A stretch of DNA of 64,000 nucleotides from an uncultured Mycoplasmatota bacterium (lineage in GTDB: Bacteria; Bacillota_I; Bacilli_A; RF39; UBA660). Location of the stretch: NCBI GenBank assembly GCA_948467605.1, contig CAOKET010000001.1, forward strand, positions 52,494 to 116,493, read 5' to 3'. A program made the translations under genes and the position numbers. A model generated the notes under the pieces. The model ran no database searches and had not been told where the DNA came from. It saw nothing but the letters and a program-made list of their open reading frames with translations. Positions 9,593 to 18,382 of this stretch are shown piece after piece (within the stretch, counting starts at the first letter, position 1; the number at the start of each line of letters is the position of its first letter).

Positions 9593-11893
9593 ATGTTTGG
9601 AAAGTTTACTGAAGAAGCACAAAAGGTATTAACTCTTAGTAGAAAAGAAATGTTGGACTTAAAACATAAGTTTATTGGTACAGAACATTTTTTACTTGCA
9701 TTACTTAGTCAAAAGAAAATTTCGTTAACTTCTAGATTAAATGATTTTGGTCTTAATTATGAGGATTTTAGACGTGAACTTGTAAATATAATAGGAATTG
9801 GTGATAAAGTATCAGAATGGTATTTATATACTCCTCTTATGAAAAGAGTTATTGAATCAGCAATATTAGAAAGTAGAGATAATAATAATGGAATAGTGAC
9901 ACTTGAACATTTATTTAATTCTTTATTAGAAGAAGGTGAAGGTGTTGCAGTTAGAATAATTTATTCTCTCGGACTTGATTATGATGAATTATATAGTGTA
10001 TTTATTGATGAAGATAATTTCTCTAACAGTAAATCAAAGAAACTTCTTATTGATGAGTTGGGTGTTGATTTAACTTCAAAGGCAAGTGAACTTGATCCAG
10101 TAATAGGAAGAGACGATGAATTAAGACGGGTTATTGAAGTACTTAGTAGAAGAAGTAAAAATAATCCAATATTAGTTGGAAAAGCAGGAGTAGGTAAAAC
10201 TGCAATAGTTGAGGAACTTGCAAGGAAAATATCTTTGGGACAAGTGCCTAATAATCTAAAAGGTATGAGAGTTATATCTTTAGATATGGCTACTACTGTT
10301 GCAGGTACTAAATATAGAGGCGAGTTTGAAGAGAGAGTTAGAAAAATATTAAAGGAATTAGAGGAATGTAATGACATTATTTTATTTATAGATGAGATAC
10401 ATACTTTAGTAGGTGCTGGTGGTGCCGAAGGTGCAATTGATGCTTCTAATATATTTAAGCCAGCCCTTGCTAGAAATAAGTTTAAATGTATTGGTGCGAC
10501 TACTATTGATGAATATAAACAATATATTGAAAGTGATTCTGCATTAGAGAGAAGATTTCAAAAAATAGAGGTAAATGAACCTGATACTAATACTATAAAT
10601 GATATATTATCTAAACTTAAACCCTTATATGAAGATTATCATGGTGTTGTAATACCAGATGAAGTATTAAAAGAAATACCAGTTTTAACAAATAAGTATG
10701 TATATGATAGATTTGAACCAGATAAATCTCTTGATATACTTGATGAGGTATGTGTAAGAGTTAAACTTAAGGACACAACTAAATATAATAAAATAAATGA
10801 ACTTGATTTTAAATTACATGATATTAGGAAATTAAAAACATCTGCAATATTAAATCAAGATTTTGAATCAGCAGTTAAAATAAGGGAAAAGGAATTTGAA
10901 ATTATTTCTGAGATAAATAATTGTAATATGGAATATATTAAGAGCAAAAATAAATATATTGTAACTATCTCGGATGTCGCATTAGTTATTTCATCAAGAA
11001 CAGGAATACCAATATATGATATTTTAAATGATAGTGTAAAATCGATTAGGGTTTTAAAAAATACTCTTTCTAAAAGTGTTTATGGTCAAGAAGAGATAAT
11101 AGATAAATTAATTAAAGTTACAAAAAGAATAAAATTGGGATATAAACGTGAACAAAAACCGTATTCATTTTTATTTTGTGGCTCAACTGGAGTTGGTAAA
11201 ACTTCTTTAGCAAAAATATTTGGTGAGCATATTGTTGGAAATAGTAATATTATTAAATTAGATATGAGTGAATATAAAGAGGAACACTCAGTAAGTAAAA
11301 TCTTGGGTTCACCTCCAGGATATGTCGGTTATGAAGATAATAACTATCTGTTAGATGTTATAAGAGATAAACCATATTCACTTCTTATTGTGGATGAGAT
11401 AGAAAGGGCACATCCTTCAGTACTAAATCTATTTTTTCAAATATTAGATGATGGTAAAATAAAAGATTCTAAGGGTAAACTTGTAAGGTTTGATAATGTA
11501 ATAATAATAATGACAACTAATATAGGAAGTAGTGTTAATTGTGTTGGATTTAATAAAGAAACTGATGTTATTGTTATGAATACATTAAAAGAACATTTTA
11601 GTGTAGAATTTTTAAATAGAATAGATGAAACATTTGTATTTAATAAAATAAATAAAAAGAATATTGTTAAGATAATTAAATCTAAATTAGATGAGGTTTC
11701 TAAATTCTATAGTAATAAAATAAAAGTATCTTACAATGATGATGTTATTAATCAAATAATAGATATGAGTGAATATGAAGTATATGGTGCTAGAAAAATA
11801 GATAAGATAATTAAATTAAATGTTGAAGATATAATTATTGATTCAATAATTAATAAGAATAATGAAGTATTAATCGATAGAATATTTGTGTAA
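9593..11893 (+). CDS. clpC: ATP-dependent Clp protease ATP-binding subunit ClpC
   Basis: Unfoldase that feeds damaged or tagged proteins to ClpP. Domains: double Clp_N repeat (1-145), AAA1 with Walker A GKAGVGKT (196-203) and Walker B IILFIDE (about 262), a UVR-like middle coiled region (about 405-440, DFESAVKIREKE) that marks ClpC, and AAA2 with GSTGVGKT (530-537), Walker B LLIVDEIE and a VGF tripeptide where the ClpP-binding loop is expected. At 766 residues it is slightly short for ClpC. The ctsR-mcsA-mcsB genes that usually accompany it are not here. A strong AAGGAGG site precedes the ATG. Confidence 0.93.
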   Translation: MFGKFTEEAQKVLTLSRKEMLDLKHKFIGTEHFLLALLSQKKISLTSRLNDFGLNYEDFRRELVNIIGIGDKVSEWYLYTPLMKRVIESAILESRDNNNGIVTLEHLFNSLLEEGEGVAVRIIYSLGLDYDELYSVFIDEDNFSNSKSKKLLIDELGVDLTSKASELDPVIGRDDELRRVIEVLSRRSKNNPILVGKAGVGKTAIVEELARKISLGQVPNNLKGMRVISLDMATTVAGTKYRGEFEERVRKILKELEECNDIILFIDEIHTLVGAGGAEGAIDASNIFKPALARNKFKCIGATTIDEYKQYIESDSALERRFQKIEVNEPDTNTINDILSKLKPLYEDYHGVVIPDEVLKEIPVLTNKYVYDRFEPDKSLDILDEVCVRVKLKDTTKYNKINELDFKLHDIRKLKTSAILNQDFESAVKIREKEFEIISEINNCNMEYIKSKNKYIVTISDVALVISSRTGIPIYDILNDSVKSIRVLKNTLSKSVYGQEEIIDKLIKVTKRIKLGYKREQKPYSFLFCGSTGVGKTSLAKIFGEHIVGNSNIIKLDMSEYKEEHSVSKILGSPPGYVGYEDNNYLLDVIRDKPYSLLIVDEIERAHPSVLNLFFQILDDGKIKDSKGKLVRFDNVIIIMTTNIGSSVNCVGFNKETDVIVMNTLKEHFSVEFLNRIDETFVFNKINKKNIVKIIKSKLDEVSKFYSNKIKVSYNDDVINQIIDMSEYEVYGARKIDKIIKLNVEDIIIDSIINKNNEVLIDRIFV

Positions 11894-11969
11894 ATTTTAT
11901 GTAATTTAATATTATATTAGTTTATTATGATGTTATTCTTTGTTATACTTAACATAAGTGGTGATATTT

Positions 11970-13499
11970 ATGGCAAATACAGTTCGTATTAATATGGAAG
12001 TTGGTAGAAAAATAAGGGAGTTATTAACCTTCTGTTATTCTAATGGTCTTAGTGTACCTAGTGAACTAAAACGTATTTATAATCCGAACCAAGAGTTTTT
12101 AGAAAGTGAACTTGAAGAATTATCTATATATATTACTGATAAGGGGTTGTCTCTTCAGATTGGAAATGTTAAATGTCAATATTCCAAAGGATTAGATAAT
12201 TCTAAAATTCAATACATATTAAGTCAAATCCCAATTGCAAAAACTTTAGAAGTATCGTACTCTGAAATGGAATCTATTGATTTATCGAATTTGAAGAGGT
12301 TAGAATCATTATATATTAATAGTAATTTGTTATTAAAAAAGATTGAGGGTTTATCAACTCTAGGTGCACTTAAGCAATTTGAATTTTGTGGAAATAGTGC
12401 ATATGATGATATTGATAAAATTGTAGACTTTTCGACAAAACTATCTTCTAATATGGCATTTGTTAGTATTGATTCATTGTATTATCCAAAATTCAATAAT
12501 CTAAATACATATTTATCTAATATTGAATTTTGTGAATCGGTTGGATCTTTTGAGACACAGATGTTGCGATATCCTGGTGGTATCCTATCTGATATTTATG
12601 GAAAAGCTATGGAATATAATAAGTATATTATGGATAATGATACCCCAGAACAAAAATTTGCTATTTTTTATGCTTTATTAATTAACGACATTTATTATGA
12701 TTATGATTATTTGAAAAAAAGGGAAGCCCACTTAAAATCTTCGGGTTTAAAGGGCGGTAGAAACGGTCTGTATAATGGATTCAGATTTAAAAAAACTGTT
12801 TGTGAGGGATATGTTCACATGTTGCAGTTACTTTTAAATATGAATAGTATTAGATCTTATGACGTTCACTGTGTTGCTGGTTCTTTAGAGGAAAGACAAA
12901 AAGGTGTTGTTAATCATTCAATTATAGCAGTTGATTTAGGATATGGCATGCAATATAGTGATATTACATTTGATTCAGAAAATATACATATGGGTAAGAA
13001 TGTTGAATATTTTTTGTTGTGTAGAAATGATATGAATAAGACTCATATAGTTGATTTAAAATTACCAAGTGTTGATTCTAATTCTAGTATTTCTGATAAA
13101 AAAAGAACAGAATTGTTTAGTTTTGCAAGCGAAAGAATTAAGGAAGTAAATATGTTAGTTAATATTGAGAAAGAAATTCAAGAAAAATTTGGAAAAAGGT
13201 TTAATTTAAATAATATTGATGATTTATATAAGGCAAAGGGATATCTTATTAGGATTGGAAAATTAAGTGTTTTTGATTCACAAAGTAAAAAATTAGAGTT
13301 AACTTTGGCTAGTTCAAGTAAAACTACTAATGAAACTTATGGTAATGGTAAGTGCAATGAAGAATTACCAGATCTGGTAAAATATGGGGAATATGAATTA
13401 CCAGATCGTTTTTTTGGTAATAATAAGAATTATTATGGTAAAGATGAATATAATGAAACTGTAGAGGAAATTGATATACCAGATCGGAGAATTAGGTAG
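11970..13499 (+). CDS. Transglutaminase-like protein with leucine-rich N-terminal region
   Basis: A 509-residue protein without a signal peptide. Residues 85-140 contain short leucine-rich motifs (IDLSNLKRLESLYINSNL). From about 225 to 335 it resembles the transglutaminase-like papain fold: Cys278 in TVCEGY, His316 in VVNHSI and Asp331 in YSDITFD, in the right order and spacing for a catalytic triad. The C-terminal tail is charged. The ATG at 11970 is chosen because GGTGAT lies 5 bases before it; an upstream in-frame GTG at 11958 overlaps that site. A TGTTATACT box (11941-11949) is the likely promoter. It could be a protease, a deamidase or a crosslinker; the substrate is unknown. Confidence 0.65.
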   Translation: MANTVRINMEVGRKIRELLTFCYSNGLSVPSELKRIYNPNQEFLESELEELSIYITDKGLSLQIGNVKCQYSKGLDNSKIQYILSQIPIAKTLEVSYSEMESIDLSNLKRLESLYINSNLLLKKIEGLSTLGALKQFEFCGNSAYDDIDKIVDFSTKLSSNMAFVSIDSLYYPKFNNLNTYLSNIEFCESVGSFETQMLRYPGGILSDIYGKAMEYNKYIMDNDTPEQKFAIFYALLINDIYYDYDYLKKREAHLKSSGLKGGRNGLYNGFRFKKTVCEGYVHMLQLLLNMNSIRSYDVHCVAGSLEERQKGVVNHSIIAVDLGYGMQYSDITFDSENIHMGKNVEYFLLCRNDMNKTHIVDLKLPSVDSNSSISDKKRTELFSFASERIKEVNMLVNIEKEIQEKFGKRFNLNNIDDLYKAKGYLIRIGKLSVFDSQSKKLELTLASSSKTTNETYGNGKCNEELPDLVKYGEYELPDRFFGNNKNYYGKDEYNETVEEIDIPDRRIR

Positions 13500-13542
13500 T
13501 TGTTAATATTGTAATTATGGTTGATTTGTGTAGTATTAACAA
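13500..13542. repeat. Inverted repeat before a small gene's promoter
   Basis: TTGTTAATA (13500-13508) and TATTAACAA (13534-13542) are exact inverted copies separated by 25 bases. They lie immediately upstream of the extended -10 box at 13546-13554. They may be an operator or a weak hairpin; no T-run follows. Confidence 0.45.
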
Positions 13543-13574
13543 ATATGATATAATCTTATAAAGAAGGTGTCTTT

Positions 13575-13778
13575 ATGAGTAGTAGTTTTAATAAAGATTC
13601 TTTAGAACCTGAAATTAGGCAGTTACGTTTATATAGAGAAAGGTTAGTTTCTTATATAGATAGTAGACCTTTTGTTAATGTACGAGATTTAGAATTATAT
13701 AGGGATATGCAAGATAATATGTTGAAATATAGGATACAGGATCTTATTTGTAAAATATTTGATACTAAGAATAAATAA
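13575..13778 (+). CDS. Small hypothetical protein
   Basis: A 67-residue charged, helical protein I do not recognise. It has its own promoter box (TGATATAAT, 13546-13554), an AAGGTG ribosome binding site and its own terminator, so it is a separate transcription unit and probably a real gene. Predicted cytosolic. Confidence 0.6.
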   Translation: MSSSFNKDSLEPEIRQLRLYRERLVSYIDSRPFVNVRDLELYRDMQDNMLKYRIQDLICKIFDTKNK

Positions 13779-13813
13779 TCTAATATAAATAAAAATATAT
13801 TAGATTTTTTTTT
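13778..13813 (+). terminator. Strong Rho-independent terminator before gltX
   Basis: AATCTAATATA (13778-13788) and TATATTAGATT (13797-13807) form an 11-bp perfect stem followed by a T-run. It begins at the stop codon of the 67-residue gene. Confidence 0.85.
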
Positions 13814-13818
13814 AATAT

Positions 13819-13827
13819 GGTATAATG
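13819..13827 (+). promoter_or_regulatory. gltX promoter (extended -10)
   Basis: TGGTATAAT lies 15 bases before the gltX ATG at 13843. It overlaps an upstream in-frame ATG at 13825, which therefore cannot be the true start. Confidence 0.65.
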
Positions 13828-13842
13828 TTTGTGGTGATATTT

Positions 13843-15264
13843 ATGAATGTTAGAACAAGATTTGCACCTAGTCCAACTGGATTTATGCATATAGGAAATT
13901 TACGTACTGCAATATTTGAGTATTTAGTTGCTAAACATAATGATGGTAAATTTATATTAAGAATAGAAGATACTGATCAAACTAGAAAAGTAGATGGTGC
14001 GGTTGATTTTATATATGATACCTTAAAATTATGTAATATAGATATTGATGAAGGCCCAAAAGTACCAGGGAATAGTGGACCATATATTCAAAGTGAAAGA
14101 AAAGATATTTATAAAAAATATGCTTTGGATTTAGTTGAAAAGGGTATGGCATATTATTGTTTTTGCACTGAAGAAGAGTTAGAAGAACTTAGAGAGTTCT
14201 ATAATAATAAGAAGAAACCATTTTTATATGATGGAAGATGTAGTAGATTATCTAAAGAAGAAATAGATGAAAAACTTAAATTAGGTGTTCCATATGTAAT
14301 TAGACAGAAGATGCCTAAATATGGTGAAACTGAAATTGAAGATGTAGTATATGGAAAAATAAAGATTGATAACTCAATATTAGATGATCAGATTTTACTT
14401 AAGAGCGATGGTTTTCCAACTTATAATTTTGCTAATGTAATAGATGATCATTTAATGGGGATTACACATGTTATTCGTGGTAAGGAATACTTAGATCAAA
14501 CCGCTAAATATAACTTGTTATATGATGCCTTTGGTTGGGAAAAACCAACATATATTCATGTTGCTATGGTATTAGGCGAAGACGGACAAAAACTATCTAA
14601 AAGAAATGGGGATGCCTCATTTATGGATTTATATAATGATGGCTATTTACCTCATGCAATTGTTAATTATTTAGTACTTTTAGGGTGGAGTCCTGATTCT
14701 AATGATGAGATTTTTACAATGGATGAATTAATAGAAAAATTTGATGAAACTAGAATTAGTAAATCTTCTAGTCAATATGATGTTAAAAAACTTAATTGGT
14801 TTAATGCACATTATATAAAACAATTATCTTTAGAGGAGTTACTTAATATAACTGTTCCACATTTGTCTTCTTCTTATGATTTATCAAATAAATCAGATGA
14901 ATGGGTAGAAAGATTAGTAAGTATATATCAAAACCATTTATCATATGGAAAAGAAATAGTAGAACTTACGGAAATGTTTTTTAAAGATGAAATTTGTTTA
15001 GATGATGAATGTAAAACTTTTATGGAACAAGATGGGGTATCTAATACAATTAATGTTTTTAAAGATGAAATATCATCTATAACTGATTGGAATGTTGAAA
15101 ATATAAGTAATGCGATTAATAATACTAAAGAAAAGAGTGGATCTAAGGGTAAGATGCTATATATGCCTATTAGAATAAAGGTAAGTGGTGTAATGCATGG
15201 TCCAGAACTTCCTGATACAATTTATTTATTAGGAAAAGAGAAAATATTAGAAAGGCTGGGATAA
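13843..15264 (+). CDS. gltX: Glutamate--tRNA ligase
   Basis: Charges tRNA-Glu with glutamate. As a class I synthetase it has PSPTGFMHIGNLRTA (the HIGH motif as HIGN) at the N terminus and KLSKR in GQKLSKRNGD. It has 473 residues. The start at 13843 is preferred over the ATG at 13825 because the latter lies inside the -10 box, and GGTGAT precedes 13843 at the right distance. With no glutaminyl-tRNA synthetase in view it may be the non-discriminating type, but that cannot be judged here. A small broken gene follows after 3 bp. Confidence 0.96.
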   Translation: MNVRTRFAPSPTGFMHIGNLRTAIFEYLVAKHNDGKFILRIEDTDQTRKVDGAVDFIYDTLKLCNIDIDEGPKVPGNSGPYIQSERKDIYKKYALDLVEKGMAYYCFCTEEELEELREFYNNKKKPFLYDGRCSRLSKEEIDEKLKLGVPYVIRQKMPKYGETEIEDVVYGKIKIDNSILDDQILLKSDGFPTYNFANVIDDHLMGITHVIRGKEYLDQTAKYNLLYDAFGWEKPTYIHVAMVLGEDGQKLSKRNGDASFMDLYNDGYLPHAIVNYLVLLGWSPDSNDEIFTMDELIEKFDETRISKSSSQYDVKKLNWFNAHYIKQLSLEELLNITVPHLSSSYDLSNKSDEWVERLVSIYQNHLSYGKEIVELTEMFFKDEICLDDECKTFMEQDGVSNTINVFKDEISSITDWNVENISNAINNTKEKSGSKGKMLYMPIRIKVSGVMHGPELPDTIYLLGKEKILERLG

Positions 15265-15267
15265 TTT

Positions 15268-15557
15268 ATGGAAAAAGATAAATATATGCAAAATAGTGCA
15301 ATATTAAGAGAGGAAAGTTATAATGATAAGGCGAGTTTGCTTTTATAGATTTAGATGATTCTAAACTTCATTATGAGTTTTCTAAAAGTAGTGAACCAGT
15401 ATATTTAAGAACTAATTCTAATAATGTATTTAAAGCAATTTCTGAGGTTATAAATATCAATTTGATTGAAATGTATGGAATGATATATAATACATGTACT
15501 TCTATATTACAAGAGAATAGTAAGAACAAAACTGGTGAGCATCCATTTAAAAAATAG
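15268..15557 (+). pseudogene. Small hypothetical gene with a one-base frameshift
   Basis: An ATG at 15268 opens MEKDKYMQNSAILREESYND and then hits a stop at the end of KASLLL. One base later in frame, GEFAFIDLDDSKLHYEFSK continues without a stop to 15557. Adding one base near 15329 (GATAAGGCG to GATAAAGGCG) joins them into one 96-residue protein. This is therefore a recent decay event or a base-call error, not two genes. The product is not recognised. It is probably cotranscribed with gltX and ends at a clear terminator. Confidence 0.6.
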
Positions 15558-15568
15558 ATTACTTTTTT

Positions 15569-15595
15569 AGATTACAAATATGTAATCTTTTTTTT
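15569..15595 (+). terminator. Terminator of the gltX unit
   Basis: AGATTACA (15569-15576), loop AATA, TGTAATCT (15581-15588), then T-rich sequence. Confidence 0.85.
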
Positions 15596-15614
15596 CATAT
15601 AATTAATATATATG

Positions 15615-15623
15615 TGTTATAAT
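15615..15623 (+). promoter_or_regulatory. cysS promoter (extended -10)
   Basis: TGTTATAAT lies 18 bases before the cysS start at 15642. An in-frame ATG at 15612 overlaps this box and so cannot be the start. Confidence 0.6.
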
Positions 15624-15641
15624 TGTTGTAGGAGGCATGTT

Positions 15642-17042
15642 ATGAAAATATATAATACTTTAACAAAAAAACTAGAGAAATTTATACCGCATGAAGAAGG
15701 TGTTGTTAAATTATATACATGTGGTCCTACTGTATATGATTTTGCACATATAGGTAATTTGCGAACATATATATTTGAAGATATTTTGGAAAAATCATTA
15801 ATTTTTGAAGGATATAAAGTTAGTCGTGTTATGAATATAACTGATGTTGGGCATTTAGTTGGAGATGCTGATAGTGCTGATGCTGATGATAAGATGAGTA
15901 AAAGTGCTAAAGAGAAAAATAAATCTGTTATGGAGATAGCTGAATTTTACACTGATGCATTTTTTGAAGATTTAAAGAAGCTAAATATAAAGAAACCAAG
16001 TATTGTTTCTAAGGCAACCGATAATATTGATATGTATATAAAGATAATTGAGGTTTTACTATCTAAGGATATTGCATATCAATCTTCAAATGGGAATATT
16101 TATTTTGATATAACTAAAGCAAATAATTATTATGAATTATCAGGTAAAAATGCTGTTGATTTGAAAGTTGCAGTTAGGGACGAAGTTTCTAAGGATGATG
16201 GCAAAAGAAATGCTTTTGATTTTGGATTATGGTTTGTATCATCTAAATTTGAAAACCATTTGCTTCAATGGGATTCGCCATGGGGAAGAGGTTATCCAGG
16301 ATGGCATATAGAGTGTACTGGTATCGCTATAAATAATTTAGGTGAATATTTAGATATCCACTGTGGGGCTGTGGATAACGTTTTTCCACATCATACGAAT
16401 GAGATTGCACAATCTGAGGCATATCTTGGCCATAAGTGGTGTAATTACTGGATGCATGGTGAGTTTTTAAATGATTTAACTGGTAAAATGAGTAAATCTA
16501 AGGGTGAATTTTTAACGTTAAATTTACTTATTGAAAAGGGTTATGATCCTATTGTTTATCGTTTCTTTTGTTTAAATAGTCATTATAGAAAACAATTAGT
16601 TTTCTCTTATGAAGCACTTGATAAGGCAAAAGATGTGTATAACTCTTTGAAAGGTAAGATTAAATCATTAGTTGTTAACAAGAAGGATGTTGATAACTCC
16701 GTTCTTAACCTATATATTGATAAGTTTAAAGACACAATAGGTGAAGATTTAAATACTGCAAATGCTATTACACTTATTTATGATGTTTTAAAATTAGATG
16801 CATCTTCTTCAACTAAATTAGAAATTATAAAAAAATATGATGAGGTATTATCTCTTAATCTTTTGTCCTTTAATTCTATAGATATTCCTAGTGAAATATT
16901 TGATTTGGCAGAACAGAGAAAAAATTATAAAGTTAATCATGATTATAATTCAGCAGATATGATTAGAAATAAAATAAGAGAAAAGGGATATGATATAAAA
17001 GATACAAGAGATGGATATAATATAATAAAGTTAGGAGAATAA
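15642..17042 (+). CDS. cysS: Cysteine--tRNA ligase
   Basis: Class I synthetase charging tRNA-Cys. It shows CGPTVYDFAHIGNLRTYIFED (the HIGH region, with the first zinc ligand Cys), WHIECTGIA (second zinc Cys) and KMSKSKG. It has 466 residues, the usual length. The start at 15642 has AGGAGG 6 bases upstream. It stops 2 bp before the YugP-like protease gene, so the two probably form one transcript. Confidence 0.96.
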   Translation: MKIYNTLTKKLEKFIPHEEGVVKLYTCGPTVYDFAHIGNLRTYIFEDILEKSLIFEGYKVSRVMNITDVGHLVGDADSADADDKMSKSAKEKNKSVMEIAEFYTDAFFEDLKKLNIKKPSIVSKATDNIDMYIKIIEVLLSKDIAYQSSNGNIYFDITKANNYYELSGKNAVDLKVAVRDEVSKDDGKRNAFDFGLWFVSSKFENHLLQWDSPWGRGYPGWHIECTGIAINNLGEYLDIHCGAVDNVFPHHTNEIAQSEAYLGHKWCNYWMHGEFLNDLTGKMSKSKGEFLTLNLLIEKGYDPIVYRFFCLNSHYRKQLVFSYEALDKAKDVYNSLKGKIKSLVVNKKDVDNSVLNLYIDKFKDTIGEDLNTANAITLIYDVLKLDASSSTKLEIIKKYDEVLSLNLLSFNSIDIPSEIFDLAEQRKNYKVNHDYNSADMIRNKIREKGYDIKDTRDGYNIIKLGE

Positions 17043-17044
17043 AT

Positions 17045-17716
17045 GTGGATTTAATAATAATATTAATATCAATTTCAATTGCCTTAGGGGCACAGTTAAT
17101 AATAAGTTCTACCTATTCAAAGTATAAAAAGATAGGTGCCAAAAATGGACTTACTGGGTTTGAGGCAGCTAGGATAATTCTTGATAAGAATGGGTTATCA
17201 GATGTGCATATTGTTGAAATAAATGGTGCACTTACTGATCATTATGATCCAAGACATAAAGTAGTTAGGTTATCTACTGATATATTTCATGGGGATTCTT
17301 TAGCGTCTTTGGCAGTTGCTGCTCATGAGTGCGGTCATGCAATACAAGATAAAGAAAATTATTTTTTCCTTAAAGTTAGGAGCATGTTTGTACCAGTTGT
17401 AAATATTGCTTCAAAACTTAGTTATTTTGCAATATTATTTGGATTAATAATTGGATTAACAGATTTAATATATTTAGGTGTTGCAGCACTTTTAATAATT
17501 CTTTTATTTGAACTTATTACTTTGCCTGTTGAGTATAATGCCTCTAGTCGTGCTAGAAGTTGTTTGTTACAGGAAGCAATTGTAGATGAAAAAGAAGTTA
17601 GGGGTGCAAAAAGTGTACTTAATGCAGCAGCACTTACATATGTTGCAAGTGTTTTAACTTCGGTTTTGCAAGTGGTTAGGTTATTACTTATTGCAAATAG
17701 TAGAAATAGAGATTAG
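17045..17716 (+). CDS. Membrane zinc metallopeptidase, YugP family
   Basis: A 223-residue integral membrane protease-like protein. It has an N-terminal hydrophobic helix (1-20), the zinc motif HECGH in AAHECGHAIQDK, then two further hydrophobic segments (about 120-165) and a C-terminal one. VVRLSTDIFHGDSLASLAVA just before the motif is typical of YugP. The start codon is GTG at 17045: the overlapping ATG at 17043 is out of frame, and GGAGA lies at the right spacing. Its substrate is unknown in the family. Confidence 0.88.
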   Translation: MDLIIILISISIALGAQLIISSTYSKYKKIGAKNGLTGFEAARIILDKNGLSDVHIVEINGALTDHYDPRHKVVRLSTDIFHGDSLASLAVAAHECGHAIQDKENYFFLKVRSMFVPVVNIASKLSYFAILFGLIIGLTDLIYLGVAALLIILLFELITLPVEYNASSRARSCLLQEAIVDEKEVRGAKSVLNAAALTYVASVLTSVLQVVRLLLIANSRNRD

Positions 17717-17773
17717 TTATAATTGTAAAACAAAAATTAATTTGTTATAATTATTGTAGAAAGGGATGATTAT

Positions 17774-18301
17774 ATGAAACTTAACGTTCGTGGTGATAAG
17801 GTAGAAATTACACAAGCAATACAAGATTACTTGACAAATAAGTTATCAAAACTAAATAAATATTTTGCTAATTCAGATGAAATTACAGCAAAAGTTGTTA
17901 TTAGAGTAAGAGGACATGTACAAATTGTTGAGGTTACAATTAATACTGGTTCATTTGTATTACGTTGTGAACAAGAACATGAAGATTTATATGCTGCTAT
18001 TGATTTAATTGTAGATAAATTGGAAAGACAAGTAAGAAAGAATAAAACTCGTATTCTTTCTAAACAATCTAAAGAAAGTGTTGTATCATTTGAATTTCCA
18101 GTTGAGGATTTTGAAGAAGAAGAATTAAAAATAATAAGAAGAAAAAAAGTTGATATGAAGCCAATGAGTGAAGAAGAGGCAATGTTACAACTTGATTTAT
18201 TAGGACATGATTTCTTTGTATTTTATAATATAGAAACAGATAGTACTTGTATTATATATAAAAGAAAAGATGGAAATTATGGTTTAATAGATACAAAATA
18301 G
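17774..18301 (+). CDS. hpf: Ribosome hibernation promoting factor, long form
   Basis: Binds the small subunit and dimerises ribosomes into inactive 100S particles when growth slows. Residues 1-100 form the S30AE domain (MKLNVRGDKVEITQAIQDYL). After an acidic linker, about 120-175 is the C-terminal dimerisation domain ending in KRKDGNYGLIDTK. The 175 residues mark the long Firmicutes form. A TGTTATAAT box (17743-17751) gives it its own promoter, and a terminator follows directly. It lies next to secA as in Bacillus. Confidence 0.95.
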   Translation: MKLNVRGDKVEITQAIQDYLTNKLSKLNKYFANSDEITAKVVIRVRGHVQIVEVTINTGSFVLRCEQEHEDLYAAIDLIVDKLERQVRKNKTRILSKQSKESVVSFEFPVEDFEEEELKIIRRKKVDMKPMSEEEAMLQLDLLGHDFFVFYNIETDSTCIIYKRKDGNYGLIDTK

Positions 18302-18320
18302 CAGACGTAAGTCTGTTTTT
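18302..18320 (+). terminator. hpf terminator
   Basis: CAGAC, loop GTAA, GTCTG, then TTTTTCTTTT, directly after the hpf stop codon. Confidence 0.8.
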
Positions 18321-18382
18321 CTTTTAAAATATATATCTTTTTTTCTTTTAATTTGGTAAAATAATAGTTATGGAGGTACAAG

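Noticed and set aside
9979..10377. Open frame on the minus strand inside clpC
   Set aside because: It is the reverse of conserved ClpC coding sequence, with no ribosome binding site; a shadow.
15268..15557. Programmed frameshift in the gene after gltX
   Set aside because: There is no slippery heptamer or downstream structure; a one-base loss explains it better.
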